Part shown: positions 51,062-59,591 of the stretch, in pieces
Position numbering within the stretch: the stretch's first letter is position 1
Layout of the letters: the number at the start of each line of letters is the position of its first letter
Origin: Deinococcus aquiradiocola
GTDB taxonomy: Bacteria > Deinococcota > Deinococci > Deinococcales > Deinococcaceae
DNA length: 64,000 nt
Reading direction: 5' to 3'
Assembly: GCF_014646915.1 (NCBI RefSeq)
Contig: NZ_BMOE01000012.1
Span: forward strand, 1-64,000
The notes under the pieces: generated by a model
Told to the model about the DNA's origin: nothing
What the model saw: the letters and a program-made list of their open reading frames with translations, nothing else
Databases searched by the model: none
Translations under genes and position numbers: made by a program

Positions 51062-52249
51062 ATGACCCAGTCCGAAGTTCAGCCTCGTCCGGAACGTGCC
51101 GCTGCCCTCGAAACCCAGCTCTCGGGCTGGAGACGCCACCTGCACATGCACCCCGAGGTGAGCTTCCACGAGCACCGCACGGCCGCGTACATCGCCGCGG
51201 AACTGCGCGGCATGACGGGACTGGAGGTCACGCAGCTCACGCCGACCAGCGTGCTCGCCGTGCGGCGCGGCACGCGCCCCGGCCGGACGGTGCTGCTGCG
51301 CGCCGACATCGACGCGCTCCCCATGCAGGAGGAGAACAGCTTCGAGTTCGTGTCGCAGAACCCCGGCAGCATGCACGCCTGTGGGCACGACGGGCACACC
51401 GCCATCCTGCTCGGCGTGGCGCAGCTGGTCAGCGAGACGCCCGACTGGGACGGGGAGCTCCGCATGATCTTCCAGCACGCCGAGGAGCAGAATCCCGGCG
51501 GTGCGGAGGAACTGGTGTTCGGCACGTCCCTGATGGACGGCGTGGACGTCGTGACGGGCCTGCACCTGAACTCGCAGCTGCCGACCGGCGTCGTGGCCGT
51601 CAGGGCGGGCGCGTTCATGGCCGCGCCGGACAACATCCACGTCACGGTGCTCGGCAAGGGCGGGCACGCCGCGCACCCGGAGGAGGCGGTGGACCCCATC
51701 GCGGTCGGCGCGCAGATCGTCACGAACCTGCAGCACGTCGTGAGCCGGGGCGTGAGCGCCCTGGACGCGCTGGTGGTGAGCGTCACGTACTTCCAGGCGG
51801 GCACGACCACCAACGTCATCCCGGACCGCGCCGAACTGAAAGGCACCGTCCGGACCTTCGACGCGGCCCTGCGCGAACGCGCCCCGGAACTCATCGAACG
51901 GGTGGTGCGCGGCGTGTGCGAGGCGCACGGCGCACGCTACGAGTTCACGTTCGAGCGCGGGTACCGGCCCCTCATCAACGACGAGCGCGTGGCGGGCGTG
52001 CTGCGTCAGGTGGCGCTGGACGTGGTCGGCGAGGCGCGCACGCGCGAGGCGCAGCCCACCATGGGCGGCGAGGACTTCAGCGCGTACCTGCAGAAGGCGC
52101 CCGGCGCGTACTTCAACGTGGGGAGCGGCACGCCGGAACTCGCGTCCGACTACCCGCACCACCACCCGCGCTTCACGCTGGACGAGGCCGCCCTGCTGAC
52201 GGGCGTGCAGATGATGTACGCCGCCGCGAGACGCCTCGCGCACGACTGA
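51062..52249 (+). CDS. M20-family amidohydrolase/peptidase
   Basis: 395 residues from ATG 51062; an earlier ATG 19 codons upstream lies beyond the TATGCT box. M20D-type motifs are RRHLHMHPEVSFHE, LLRADIDALPMQEEN (metal Asp), MHACGHDGHTA (metal Cys/His ligands), FQHAEEQNPGGAEELV (catalytic Glu), FTVLGKGGHAAHPE-like dimer domain and MGGEDFSAYLQKAPGAYF (C-terminal ligand region). Such enzymes deacylate N-acyl amino acids or related amides (hippurate hydrolase, IAA-amino acid hydrolase group). Followed directly by repeat copy 2. Confidence 0.95.
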   Translation: MTQSEVQPRPERAAALETQLSGWRRHLHMHPEVSFHEHRTAAYIAAELRGMTGLEVTQLTPTSVLAVRRGTRPGRTVLLRADIDALPMQEENSFEFVSQNPGSMHACGHDGHTAILLGVAQLVSETPDWDGELRMIFQHAEEQNPGGAEELVFGTSLMDGVDVVTGLHLNSQLPTGVVAVRAGAFMAAPDNIHVTVLGKGGHAAHPEEAVDPIAVGAQIVTNLQHVVSRGVSALDALVVSVTYFQAGTTTNVIPDRAELKGTVRTFDAALRERAPELIERVVRGVCEAHGARYEFTFERGYRPLINDERVAGVLRQVALDVVGEARTREAQPTMGGEDFSAYLQKAPGAYFNVGSGTPELASDYPHHHPRFTLDEAALLTGVQMMYAAARRLAHD

Positions 52250-52290
52250 ACCGGAGGCCCTTCGGTCACGGTTGACGGGCCTTCGTGTCC

Positions 52291-52453
52291 TCCGGTGTTG
52301 ATCCGATTCCAGGGATGCCGGAAACAGCAAAGGCACCCTTCTTGGGCAGAACAGCGCCCTGCAGGACGCTTGCCCGCTTCCATCTCCTCCAAACCGTATT
52401 TATTTGCACTCGCTTCGCTCGGCTGAACTCTACAAGTTCAGCTCAAAACCGTG
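52291..52453. repeat. Dispersed inverted-repeat element, copy 2 (163 bp, inverted orientation)
   Basis: Same element as copies 1 and 3 but inverted: left end CCGGTGTTGATCCGATTCC (terminal repeat with two changes), right end GCTGAACTC..AAGTTCAGCTCAAAACCGTG. The right flank TCA (52454-52456) is the stop codon of the MazG-like gene; the left flank TCC differs from it at one base, so the duplication is imperfect. Confidence 0.8.
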
Positions 52454-52885
52454 TCAGTCGAGGCCGAAGGTGCGGGCGAGGTCGGCGGGCTGCCAGCCTT
52501 CGGGTTTGAGCTGTTTGCCGTCGGCGCGGCGCGGACCGGTCGTCTTGAGCATGTTGACGCGGTGAATCTCGGCGAAGGCGGTGTCGGCGTCCACGCCGAG
52601 CGCCTGGAGGGCGCCGTACGTGACGTACAGCAGGTCCACCAGTTCGTGCGCCAGGGGCGTCACGTCGCGCGGCCGGGCGTGCGGGTGGTCCGCGAGGATG
52701 CGGGCCGCGTCCTGTACTTCGGTCATCTCCTCCTGGAGCAGCGTGAGGCGCAGGGCGAGCACGTCGGGGGTGGGGACGGTGGGCGTGGTGGGGTACACGG
52801 TGCCGGTCGCGTGGTGGAAGTCGCGGACGCGCCCGGCGTTGCTGCTTGCGGGGCGGGCGGGCGTGGTGGGGTGGGGGCCTTGCAT
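52454..52885 (-). CDS. MazG-like all-alpha NTP pyrophosphohydrolase (DR2231-like)
   Basis: 143 residues. Divalent-metal motif LLQEEMTEV (EExxE) and HELVDLLYVTYGAL (ExxD), followed by INMLKTTGPRRADGKQLKPEGW-type C-terminal sequence (here RVNMLKTTGPRRADGKQLKP), strongly like the D. radiodurans DR2231 protein, a dimeric MazG-fold enzyme reported to hydrolyse dUTP to dUMP. Likely housecleaning of nucleotides. ATG 52885 has TACCCT seven bases upstream (leaderless). The stop TGA is the flank of repeat copy 2. Confidence 0.9.
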   Translation of the reverse strand: MQGPHPTTPARPASSNAGRVRDFHHATGTVYPTTPTVPTPDVLALRLTLLQEEMTEVQDAARILADHPHARPRDVTPLAHELVDLLYVTYGALQALGVDADTAFAEIHRVNMLKTTGPRRADGKQLKPEGWQPADLARTFGLD

Positions 52886-52892
52886 GCCGTTC

Positions 52893-52898
52893 AGGGTA
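52893..52898 (-). promoter_or_regulatory. Leaderless -10 box (TACCCT) of the MazG-like gene
   Basis: TANNNT hexamer seven bases before ATG 52885 on the minus strand. Confidence 0.55.
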
Positions 52899-52983
52899 CG
52901 GTCTGTCCGGGAACGTGTGGCCCGGTGGCGGGGGCAGGAACGTTGAAAGGCCCCGCTGGGGGGCCTTCGACGTGGTGGTTGGG

Positions 52984-53008
52984 TGCGGGTGACTGGGCTC
53001 GAACCAAT
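52984..53008 (-). other. tRNA-like 3' fragment (T arm and acceptor strand)
   Basis: On the minus strand, ATTGG-TTCGAGC-CCAGT is a proper T arm and is followed by CACCCGC-A, the 3' acceptor strand of a tRNA-Leu-type molecule. No GCGGGTG partner or anticodon arm is found within 200 bases, and CCA is replaced by CCC. The 304-bp gap around it holds no gene. Possibly a tRNA remnant or an old attachment site. Confidence 0.4.
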
Positions 53009-53189
53009 CTGCTGCCTGCTAATCCCGTGAGGGACGGCCCGCTCGCACGCCCGTTGATGAGGTGGGCGACTCCCTCGTGGCCGGGCGCGTGTGGGCGCCG
53101 AACCGGAATGAAGTATGCGCGGGAATTGTCAGGAAATCATGGGGGAAGTGACGGGGGGACGTTAAGCCGTATGGCTCATGAAGGGTCGC

Positions 53190-54431
53190 TCAAGGGGCAG
53201 CGGGGTCCGGCCGGGCTTCGGCGCGGGGCGCACGGAGTCTGGTGAACACGGTGGGCGCGAGGGCCGCGACGAGCAGCAGGCTGAGGGCGATCACGCCCAG
53301 CCCGGCGCGCAGGCCCAGGAAGTGCGCGACGTACCCGATGAGGGGCGGTCCGGCGAGGAAGCCGAGGTAGCCGAGCGTGGCGACCTGCGCGAGGCCCTGG
53401 GCGTTCAGGGCGCGGCCCGCCGAGCCGTACAGGACCGGCACGAGGTTGGCGACGCCGAAGCCCGTGAGGGCGTACCCGGTCACGGCGACCCACGGGCCCG
53501 CACCGCCGGACGCGCCGGGCAGGGAGGGCGCGAGGATGGCGAGCAGGACGCCCGCGCCGCTGACGAGGCTGCCGCCAAGCATCAGGGTCGTCTCGCCGTG
53601 GCGGCTCCGCCAGCGGTCCCCGAAGATCCGGGCGAGCGTCATGGCGAGCGTGAAGGCGGTGTACCCGGCCCCGGCGAGGCCGCCGCCGACCTGCAGCACG
53701 TCGCGGAAGTACAGGCCGCCCCAGTCTCCGGTCGCGCCCTCGCCGAGCATGCCGAGGAAGCACAGCAGCCCGAGCGTGAGGACGGCGGGGCTGAGGTGCA
53801 GGCGTTGCCGCAGGGTGGATGGCCCGCCGGTGGGGGCGGGGTCGTGCCGGTCCCAGGAGCGCGGGAGGAGGTGCGGGCCGCTCGCGAGGAGCAGGGCGAG
53901 CGACACGGCGAGGACCGCGAGGACGTGCGTCCAGGTGCCGACGTGCGCGGCGAGCAGCACGCTGCCGAGCAGGGCGCCGCCGAGGTTCCCGAACGAGAAC
54001 CACGCGTGGAAGCTGGACAGGACGGGGCGGTCCATCTGGCGTTCCACGGCGACGCCCTGGGCGTTCATGGCGACGTCCATGGCGCCGTTGGTGAGGCCGA
54101 CGGCGGCGAGCGCGAGGCACAGCAGCGGCAGGCTGGGCGCGAGGAAGGGCAGGGGGAGACTCAGGCAGAACAGCAGGCCGAAAAGGCGGGTGACGGCGGC
54201 GCTGCCGTGCCGGGCGATCCAGGGGCCGCTGAGCGGCATGCTGAACATGCTGCCGACGGCGATGAACAGGATGGCGGTGCCGACCTGCGCGTCGCTGAGG
54301 TGCAGGCGGTCGCGCACGTCGGGGATGTGCAGGACCCAGGTGGCGAGCACGAGGCCGTTCACGAGGAAGGTGGTGGAGGTCGCGGCGCGCGGGGTGAAGG
54401 GGTGGGTGGGGGCGGGCGGGGTGTCGGTCAT
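53190..54431 (-). CDS. Major facilitator superfamily transporter
   Basis: 413 residues with about twelve hydrophobic segments. The first (FLVNGLVLATWVLHIPDVRDRLHLSDAQVG) and the mid-chain motif LTNGAMDVAMNAQGVAVERQMDRPVLSSFHAWFSFG are typical of the YbjJ/fucose-permease-like group; GDRWRSRHGE is the loop motif of the second half. Substrate unknown, perhaps a sugar or derivative. It is divergent from the LacI-family gene and shares its operator, so its inducer probably governs its expression. Confidence 0.92.
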   Translation of the reverse strand: MTDTPPAPTHPFTPRAATSTTFLVNGLVLATWVLHIPDVRDRLHLSDAQVGTAILFIAVGSMFSMPLSGPWIARHGSAAVTRLFGLLFCLSLPLPFLAPSLPLLCLALAAVGLTNGAMDVAMNAQGVAVERQMDRPVLSSFHAWFSFGNLGGALLGSVLLAAHVGTWTHVLAVLAVSLALLLASGPHLLPRSWDRHDPAPTGGPSTLRQRLHLSPAVLTLGLLCFLGMLGEGATGDWGGLYFRDVLQVGGGLAGAGYTAFTLAMTLARIFGDRWRSRHGETTLMLGGSLVSGAGVLLAILAPSLPGASGGAGPWVAVTGYALTGFGVANLVPVLYGSAGRALNAQGLAQVATLGYLGFLAGPPLIGYVAHFLGLRAGLGVIALSLLLVAALAPTVFTRLRAPRAEARPDPAAP

Positions 54432-54526
54432 GGGGCCTCGGGGGTGGGTGGGCGGGGACTGGACCGGCGGGCGAGCGTGTGCGGCGGAGCGCGGCCGGAG
54501 TTACGAACGGAAGTGCGGCGGCGGGA

Positions 54527-54540
54527 CTGAAACGATTCAG
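54527..54540. promoter_or_regulatory. LacI-family operator CTGAAACGATTCAG
   Basis: A 14-bp palindrome with the central CG typical of LacI-family operators (one central mismatch), 31 bases upstream of the lacI-type ATG and 96 bases before the MFS start, between divergent genes. Confidence 0.65.
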
Positions 54541-54558
54541 ACGGGGTTGGCCAGATGG

Positions 54559-54564
54559 TAGCAT
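54559..54564 (+). promoter_or_regulatory. Leaderless -10 box (TAGCAT) of the LacI-family gene
   Basis: TANNNT hexamer six bases before ATG 54571. Confidence 0.55.
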
Positions 54565-54570
54565 TCAGGC

Positions 54571-55728
54571 ATGGCCCCTGCCAGCACCTCCCCCACCACC
54601 CCGGCGGCGGCCCCCTCCCCCGCGCGCCGCGTGACCCTCAAGGACATCGCGCGCGCCCTGCACGTCTCCCCCGCCACCGTCAGCAACGCCTACAACCGCC
54701 CGGACCAGCTCTCCCCGCAGCTGCGCGCCCGCATCCTCGAAACGGCGCAGGCGCTCGGATACAGCGGCCCCGACCCGCTCGCCAGCAGCCTGCGGCGCGG
54801 CCGGGCCGGCGCGGTCGGCGTGGTGTACGACGCCACCCTCAGCTACGCCTTCGCGGACCCCGCCGCGTCCCTGTTCCTGGGCGGCCTCGCCCGCGCCCTG
54901 GAACCGCAGGGGCTGGGCCTGCTGCTCATCCCCAACCCGCACCTCCCGCCCGCCCCGGACGACACCGCGCCGCAGGCCGCGCCGCTCGGCCGCGTGCAGA
55001 GTGCCAGCGTGGACGGCTTCATCGTGTACTCCGCGTCGGACGGCAGCGACCTGCTGCGCACCGTGGTGGGGCGCGGCCTGCCGACCGTGCTCGTCGACCA
55101 GTCGCCGATGCCGGGCGCCGCGCACATCGGCATCGACGACGCGGGCGGCGCGCGCGAGGCCGCCCGGCACCTGCTGGACCTCGGGCACCGGCACGTGGGC
55201 GTGCTGAGCCTGGAGTTCGGACCGTCCGTCACGCCTGCCCCCGGCGCGGGCGCGCCGCGCGGCACCGCCACCCCGGAACGCGAGGCGGCCATCACGTACC
55301 GCACCACCGCGCAGCGGCTCGGCGCGTACCGGGACGTGGCCGGACAGCAGGGCGGCGTGACGCTGTACGTGATGGAGGCGCAGGACAACACCCCGCAGGA
55401 AGGCGAACGCATGGCGCGCGAACTGCTGCAGCTGCACCCCGGCATCACCGGCCTGCTGTGCATGAGTGACGTGCTGGCGCAGGGCGCGCTGGGCGCGGCG
55501 CGTCACCTGGGGCTGGCCGTGCCGGGCGACCTGAGTGTCGTCGGGTACGACGACGTGCCGAGTTCCGCCGCGCTGGGCCTGAGCAGCGTGCACCAGCCGA
55601 CCGCGCAGAAGGGCGAACTGGCGGGCCGGGTGCTGCTGGAGGTCCTGAACGGCGGGCCGCCGCGTGAACTGGTGCTGCCGACCGTGCTGGTGCCGCGCGA
55701 GAGCAGCGGTCCCGTCCGGACGGGGTAG
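54571..55728 (+). CDS. LacI-family transcriptional regulator
   Basis: 385 residues. The N-terminal ~20 residues are Ala/Pro/Ser-rich, then comes the HTH VTLKDIARALHVSPATVSNAYNRP (~21-44) with hinge RGRAGAVGVV. The C-terminal periplasmic-binding-protein-like domain contains LVDQSPMPGAAHIGIDDAGGAREAARHLLDLGHR and GLLCMSDVLAQGALGAARHLGLAVPGDLSVVGYDD, the usual effector-binding features. It probably represses itself and the divergent MFS gene through the palindrome between them, released by a sugar-like ligand. Confidence 0.94.
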   Translation: MAPASTSPTTPAAAPSPARRVTLKDIARALHVSPATVSNAYNRPDQLSPQLRARILETAQALGYSGPDPLASSLRRGRAGAVGVVYDATLSYAFADPAASLFLGGLARALEPQGLGLLLIPNPHLPPAPDDTAPQAAPLGRVQSASVDGFIVYSASDGSDLLRTVVGRGLPTVLVDQSPMPGAAHIGIDDAGGAREAARHLLDLGHRHVGVLSLEFGPSVTPAPGAGAPRGTATPEREAAITYRTTAQRLGAYRDVAGQQGGVTLYVMEAQDNTPQEGERMARELLQLHPGITGLLCMSDVLAQGALGAARHLGLAVPGDLSVVGYDDVPSSAALGLSSVHQPTAQKGELAGRVLLEVLNGGPPRELVLPTVLVPRESSGPVRTG

Positions 55729-55878
55729 GCCGCACGGCACAGGCCACGCAGGCGAGCTCCGGCGCGGCCCGTCGCCTTCGGGTTTCTTTCGGAGCTTTCG
55801 GGACTTTCAGTGAAAAAAGGGCCGCTGGCGCGCGGCCCGGCGCGGCACGCCGCGCTTTACAGCCCCCGCCCACCCCTG

Positions 55879-55884
55879 TACGCT
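55879..55884 (+). promoter_or_regulatory. Leaderless -10 box (TACGCT) of galE
   Basis: TANNNT hexamer seven bases before ATG 55892. Confidence 0.55.
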
Positions 55885-55891
55885 GAACGCA

Positions 55892-56893
55892 ATGAAGATT
55901 CTGGTGACAGGCGGAGCAGGGTACATCGGATCGCACACGGTCCGCGCCCTGATGGCGGCGGGACACAGCGTCGTGGTGCTCGACAACCTCAGCAGCGGCA
56001 ACGCCCGCGCCCTGCCGGACGGCGTGCCGCTCGTGCGCGCCGACCTGCTCGACCTGCAGGCCGTGCAGGACACCCTGACCACGCACCAGCCGGACGCCGT
56101 GGTGCACTTCGCCGCCCTGATCGAGGTGGGCGAAAGCATGAGCCAGCCGGGCCGCTACTACCGCAACAACGTCGTCGGGAGCCTCAACCTGCTCACCGCC
56201 ATCGCCGCGACCCGCAAGATCCCCGTCGTGTTCAGCAGCACCGCCGCCCTGTACGGCGACGCCGAGGTGAGCCCCATCCCCGAGGACGCGCCCAAACAGC
56301 CCACCAGCGTGTACGGCGAGACGAAACTCATGACCGAGCAGATGATCGTGGCCTTCGAGCGCGCGCACGGCATCCGCAGCATCCGCCTGCGGTACTTCAA
56401 CGTCTGCGGCGCCCTCCCGGACGGCAGCATCGGCGAGAACCACGCCAACAAGACGCACCTGATCGAACTGGCGCTCCTCACGGCGCTCGGGCAGCGCGAG
56501 AAGATGATGATCTTCGGGGACGACTACCCCACCCGCGACGGCACCTGCATCCGCGACTACATCCACGTCCTCGACCTCGCCGACGCGCACGTCCGGGCCG
56601 TCGAGGCGCTGCAGGAAGGCAGCGGCGACACCGCGTACAACGTGGGCCTGGGGCACGGCTTCACGGTGCGCGAGGTGCTGGACGCCGTGGACGAGGTGCT
56701 CGCCGATTCCGGCCAGGGCCCCCTGAAACGCGAGCTCGCGCCGCGCCGCGCGGGCGACCCGCCCTCCCTGGTCGCCGACTCCGCCCGCATCCGCGCCGAC
56801 CTCGGCTGGACGCCGAAGTACACGGACCTGAAAGGCATCATCGAGACGGCGTGGGCCTGGCACCGCACGCACCCGCACGGCTACCAGGACTGA
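55892..56893 (+). CDS. galE: UDP-glucose 4-epimerase
   Basis: 333 residues. Extended SDR with NAD-binding TGGAGYIGSH (6-15), active-site SSTAALYGD (Ser/Thr), YGETK as the YxxxK motif, LRYFNVCGA and CIRDYIHVLDLA, typical of GalE. It interconverts UDP-glucose and UDP-galactose (or N-acetyl forms) for cell-envelope polysaccharide. The 163-bp upstream region has a hairpin (55817-55836, GGGCCGC/GCGGCCC) that may end the lacI transcript. Confidence 0.95.
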   Translation: MKILVTGGAGYIGSHTVRALMAAGHSVVVLDNLSSGNARALPDGVPLVRADLLDLQAVQDTLTTHQPDAVVHFAALIEVGESMSQPGRYYRNNVVGSLNLLTAIAATRKIPVVFSSTAALYGDAEVSPIPEDAPKQPTSVYGETKLMTEQMIVAFERAHGIRSIRLRYFNVCGALPDGSIGENHANKTHLIELALLTALGQREKMMIFGDDYPTRDGTCIRDYIHVLDLADAHVRAVEALQEGSGDTAYNVGLGHGFTVREVLDAVDEVLADSGQGPLKRELAPRRAGDPPSLVADSARIRADLGWTPKYTDLKGIIETAWAWHRTHPHGYQD

Positions 56894-56963
56894 CCCGGAG
56901 CGGCTCCCCCACCCCCTGCACTGACCGCATGACGACACGGGCCACGATGCACGGCAGGGCAGC

Positions 56964-57989
56964 GTGACGGACGCGCGCCCCTCCCGGCTGCGCCTGCGCG
57001 GCCTGAGCCTGAAGCGCGAACAGCCCGCGTACTCCGTGTCGTTCGCGGGCGCGGACGCCGTGCAACGCCTGCACCGCCTGACGCAGCCGGACGCGGAACG
57101 CCTGCTCAGCGTGTGCGCCGTGTCGCTCAGCCTGTACCCGGCGTGGGAGCGGCGCGACTGGGTGATGCCGGACCCGGAAGCGGCCGTCCGGGTGCACGGC
57201 GGGCACTTCCTGGACCTCTCGGCGCTCGCGCTGCGGCTCGGCGGCGTGCAGCACGAGGCCGGACGGCACAGTTACCTGCACGGCCCGAGCGGACTGGCGT
57301 TCGCGGCGCATCAGGACGCGGCCGGGCAGGTGACGCTGGTGCTGGGCGGCACGAACTCCAGCCACACGGACAGCCAGCCGCGCACCTTCCCCGCCGAGGT
57401 GCAGCAGCTGCAGGCAGACGTGCTGAACGTGGTGGGACGCGTGCCGCGCCTGTACCGGACGGCCGACACGCTCGCCCTGCTGCTGCGCGACGAACTGGCC
57501 CGCGAGCGGCACGGCCACCCGCCCGGACGGCGCCTGATGCTCACGGGCCACTCGCTGGGCGGCGGGCTCGCGCAGTACGCGGGCCTCATGAACGGCCTGG
57601 ACGTGCTGGCCTTCAGTCCGGCGGCACTGGGGCGCGGCGTGCTGGCCCTGCTGGACGAGACGGGCCGCCTGAACGACCCGGCGCGCGTGCGGCGACAGGT
57701 GCGGTCGGTGGCCCTGTCGGGCGACCCCGTGCCGACCATCGGGAACGCGTGGCTGCAGTCGAGCGTGGTCGGCGAGCACCTGCGCCTGCCGCTCGCGCCG
57801 GACCTGCCGCGCTCCCGCTACGCGAGCAGCCACGGGCAGATCTACCCTCACCTGCTCGCGCACCTGCGGGCACGCTGGCCGGACCTGCCGGACGCCGTCC
57901 GCGAACAGGCGCAGACGCCCACCCCGGACGAGACAGCGCGGCCGGACCCTCCGGGCACGCCGGACCCCGCGCCGCCCGACACCCCCTGA
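56964..57989 (+). CDS. Lipase-like alpha/beta hydrolase (class 3 style)
   Basis: 341 residues from GTG 56964. The nucleophile elbow is LTGHSLGGGLAQYA, and the fold context (LVLGGTNSSHTDSQPRTFPAEVQQLQADVLN, FSPAALGRG, SGDPVPTIGN) resembles class 3 lipases, with an Asp in SGDPV and a late His candidate in YASSHGQIYPHLL. The C-terminal 30 residues are Pro/Asp-rich and probably disordered. No signal peptide is evident, so it may be cytoplasmic. Its 3' flank carries repeat copy 3. Confidence 0.85.
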   Translation: MTDARPSRLRLRGLSLKREQPAYSVSFAGADAVQRLHRLTQPDAERLLSVCAVSLSLYPAWERRDWVMPDPEAAVRVHGGHFLDLSALALRLGGVQHEAGRHSYLHGPSGLAFAAHQDAAGQVTLVLGGTNSSHTDSQPRTFPAEVQQLQADVLNVVGRVPRLYRTADTLALLLRDELARERHGHPPGRRLMLTGHSLGGGLAQYAGLMNGLDVLAFSPAALGRGVLALLDETGRLNDPARVRRQVRSVALSGDPVPTIGNAWLQSSVVGEHLRLPLAPDLPRSRYASSHGQIYPHLLAHLRARWPDLPDAVREQAQTPTPDETARPDPPGTPDPAPPDTP

Positions 57990-58068
57990 ACGCGAACGAA
58001 CCCCCGGCGAGCGCCTGGGGGGGTCATTCATCGCCGAAACTCGCGGCGCGCCGTGCAGCTGCGGGTCA

Positions 58069-58193
58069 TACGGTTTTGAGCTGAACTCTTGGAGTTCAGC
58101 CGAGCGAAGCGAGCACCAACAAGTACGGTGTTGAGGAGATGGAAGGGATGTCGGTGCTGTTTCCGGCAGCCCTGCAATCGGATCAAAACCGTA
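58069..58193. repeat. Dispersed inverted-repeat element, copy 3 (125 bp)
   Basis: Terminal repeats TACGGTTTTGA and TCAAAACCGTA are perfect complements. The CTGAACTCTTGGAGTTCAG hairpin is retained, but a central block present in copy 1 is deleted. Perfect 3-bp flanks TCA (58066-58068 and 58194-58196); the right one is the stop codon of mqnC. Confidence 0.85.
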
Positions 58194-59399
58194 TCAGTTC
58201 GCGCCGACCGCCCGGTCCTCTTCCAGCTCGGCCCCGAGTCCGTGGTCGAGGACGGCGGTCACGTCGGGGTACTCGATGATCTGGAAGCGGCTGTTGCGGA
58301 TGGCGGGCCGGAACCCGGCGTCGTGCGCGATCCGCACGAGTTCGCGCACGGTGGCGTGGTGGCGGTTGTGGTTCCCGGCGGCACTCACGACGTTCTCTTC
58401 GAGCATGGTGCTGCCCAGGTCGCCCGCGCCGTAGTACAGCGCGGCCTGCGCGACCTTGAAGCCCTGCGCGGGCCATGACGCCTGAATGTTGGGGATGTTG
58501 TCGAGGGCGATGCGGGCGATGGCGAGCTGCTGCAGGTACTCGTGCGCGCTCGCGCCGGGCGCCTTGCCGTGCAGGCGGGTGTTCTCGGTCTGCAGGGTCC
58601 ACATGGCGAAGCCGGAGAAGCCGTTCCCGCCGTACGCGGCGAGGGCCTTGTCCTGCTGGTCGCGGATCTTGAGGAGGTGGCTGGCGCGCTGCGCGTGGCT
58701 CTCCCCGAAGCCGATCACCATGGTGCTGATGGTGTACAGGCCCTTGCGCTGCGCGGCGTCCAGGATGCGGAACCAGTCGTCGCTGCGGATGCGGGCGGGC
58801 GCGGCCTTGGCGCGCACGTCGTCCTCGAGGATTTCGCCGCCCGCGCCGGGCAGCCCGTCGAGGCCCGCATCGATCAGGGTGTCGAGCAGCTCGTCGAGGC
58901 TCAGCCCGAAGGTCTTCTCCATGAAGAGGACCTCTTCGGGCGAGAAGGCGTCGATGCGGATGCTGGGGTGGTGCGCCTTGATGTGGCGCAGCAGGCCCGT
59001 GTAGTAGTCCAGGCCGAGGGCGGGGTTGACGCCGCCCTGCATCAGGATGCGGGTGCCGTTCACCGCTTCGAGTTCGGTGATCTTGGCGCTAATCTGGTCG
59101 TAGTCGAGGGTGTAGCTGTCCTTCTGGCGGGGCGTGCGGTAGAAGGCGCAGAAGTTGCAGCCGACGTTGCAGACGTTGGTGTAGTTGATGTTGCGGTCGA
59201 TCAGGAAGCTGACGGTGTCGGCGGGGCTGCGCTGCAGGCGCAGTTCGTGTGCGACGGCGGCCACGTCGGGGAGCGGCAGGTCGTACAGCGCGGTGATCTC
59301 CGCGTGGCTGAGGCGCTCGCCGCGTGCGGCGCGGTCGAGGATCGCGGCGCCGTCCAGCACGTCGGTGCCGGGGACCGCGGGAGTGTGGTGGCTGGTCAT
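58194..59399 (-). CDS. mqnC: Cyclic dehypoxanthinyl futalosine synthase (radical SAM)
   Basis: 401 residues. The radical SAM cluster CNVGCNFC (CxxxCxxC) follows INYTNV; FYRTPRQKDSYTL, ILMQGGVNP and LDGLPGAGGEIL are family-typical of MqnC/MqnE. MqnC performs the third step of the futalosine menaquinone pathway, cyclising DHFL. ATG 59399 has TAGCAT six bases upstream (leaderless). The stop codon is the edge of repeat copy 3. Other mqn genes are not in this window. Confidence 0.94.
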   Translation of the reverse strand: MTSHHTPAVPGTDVLDGAAILDRAARGERLSHAEITALYDLPLPDVAAVAHELRLQRSPADTVSFLIDRNINYTNVCNVGCNFCAFYRTPRQKDSYTLDYDQISAKITELEAVNGTRILMQGGVNPALGLDYYTGLLRHIKAHHPSIRIDAFSPEEVLFMEKTFGLSLDELLDTLIDAGLDGLPGAGGEILEDDVRAKAAPARIRSDDWFRILDAAQRKGLYTISTMVIGFGESHAQRASHLLKIRDQQDKALAAYGGNGFSGFAMWTLQTENTRLHGKAPGASAHEYLQQLAIARIALDNIPNIQASWPAQGFKVAQAALYYGAGDLGSTMLEENVVSAAGNHNRHHATVRELVRIAHDAGFRPAIRNSRFQIIEYPDVTAVLDHGLGAELEEDRAVGAN

Positions 59400-59405
59400 G
59401 GCTTC

Positions 59406-59411
59406 ATGCTA
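59406..59411 (-). promoter_or_regulatory. Leaderless -10 box (TAGCAT) of mqnC
   Basis: TANNNT hexamer six bases before ATG 59399 on the minus strand. Confidence 0.55.
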
Positions 59412-59578
59412 CGCCTGCCGGGCGGGACGAAGGGGAAGGGGTGCTACCGTGCCCGTGACGCGGGGGGCCGGGGCCGGGGCAAGGGCCGGACTGACCGGGG
59501 GCGGCGGGGCGCGTGCGTGCCCTCCGCACGGCGGGCGGCCCGGCGGCATCTTCCGGTGCGGGCGGGCCGGGCGGGCGC

Positions 59579-59584
59579 TACGCT
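59579..59584 (+). promoter_or_regulatory. Leaderless -10 box (TACGCT) of the DUF4129 gene
   Basis: TANNNT hexamer seven bases before ATG 59592. Confidence 0.55.
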
Positions 59585-59591
59585 GGGCGGC

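Noticed and set aside
52984..53110. A complete class II tRNA gene on the minus strand.
   Set aside because: Only the T arm and 3' acceptor strand can be paired; no GCGGGTG 5' strand, anticodon arm or CCA was found.
58542..59591. 350-codon N-terminal extension of the DUF4129 protein.
   Set aside because: It is antisense to mqnC; ATG 59592 has a leaderless -10 box and begins the hydrophobic domain.
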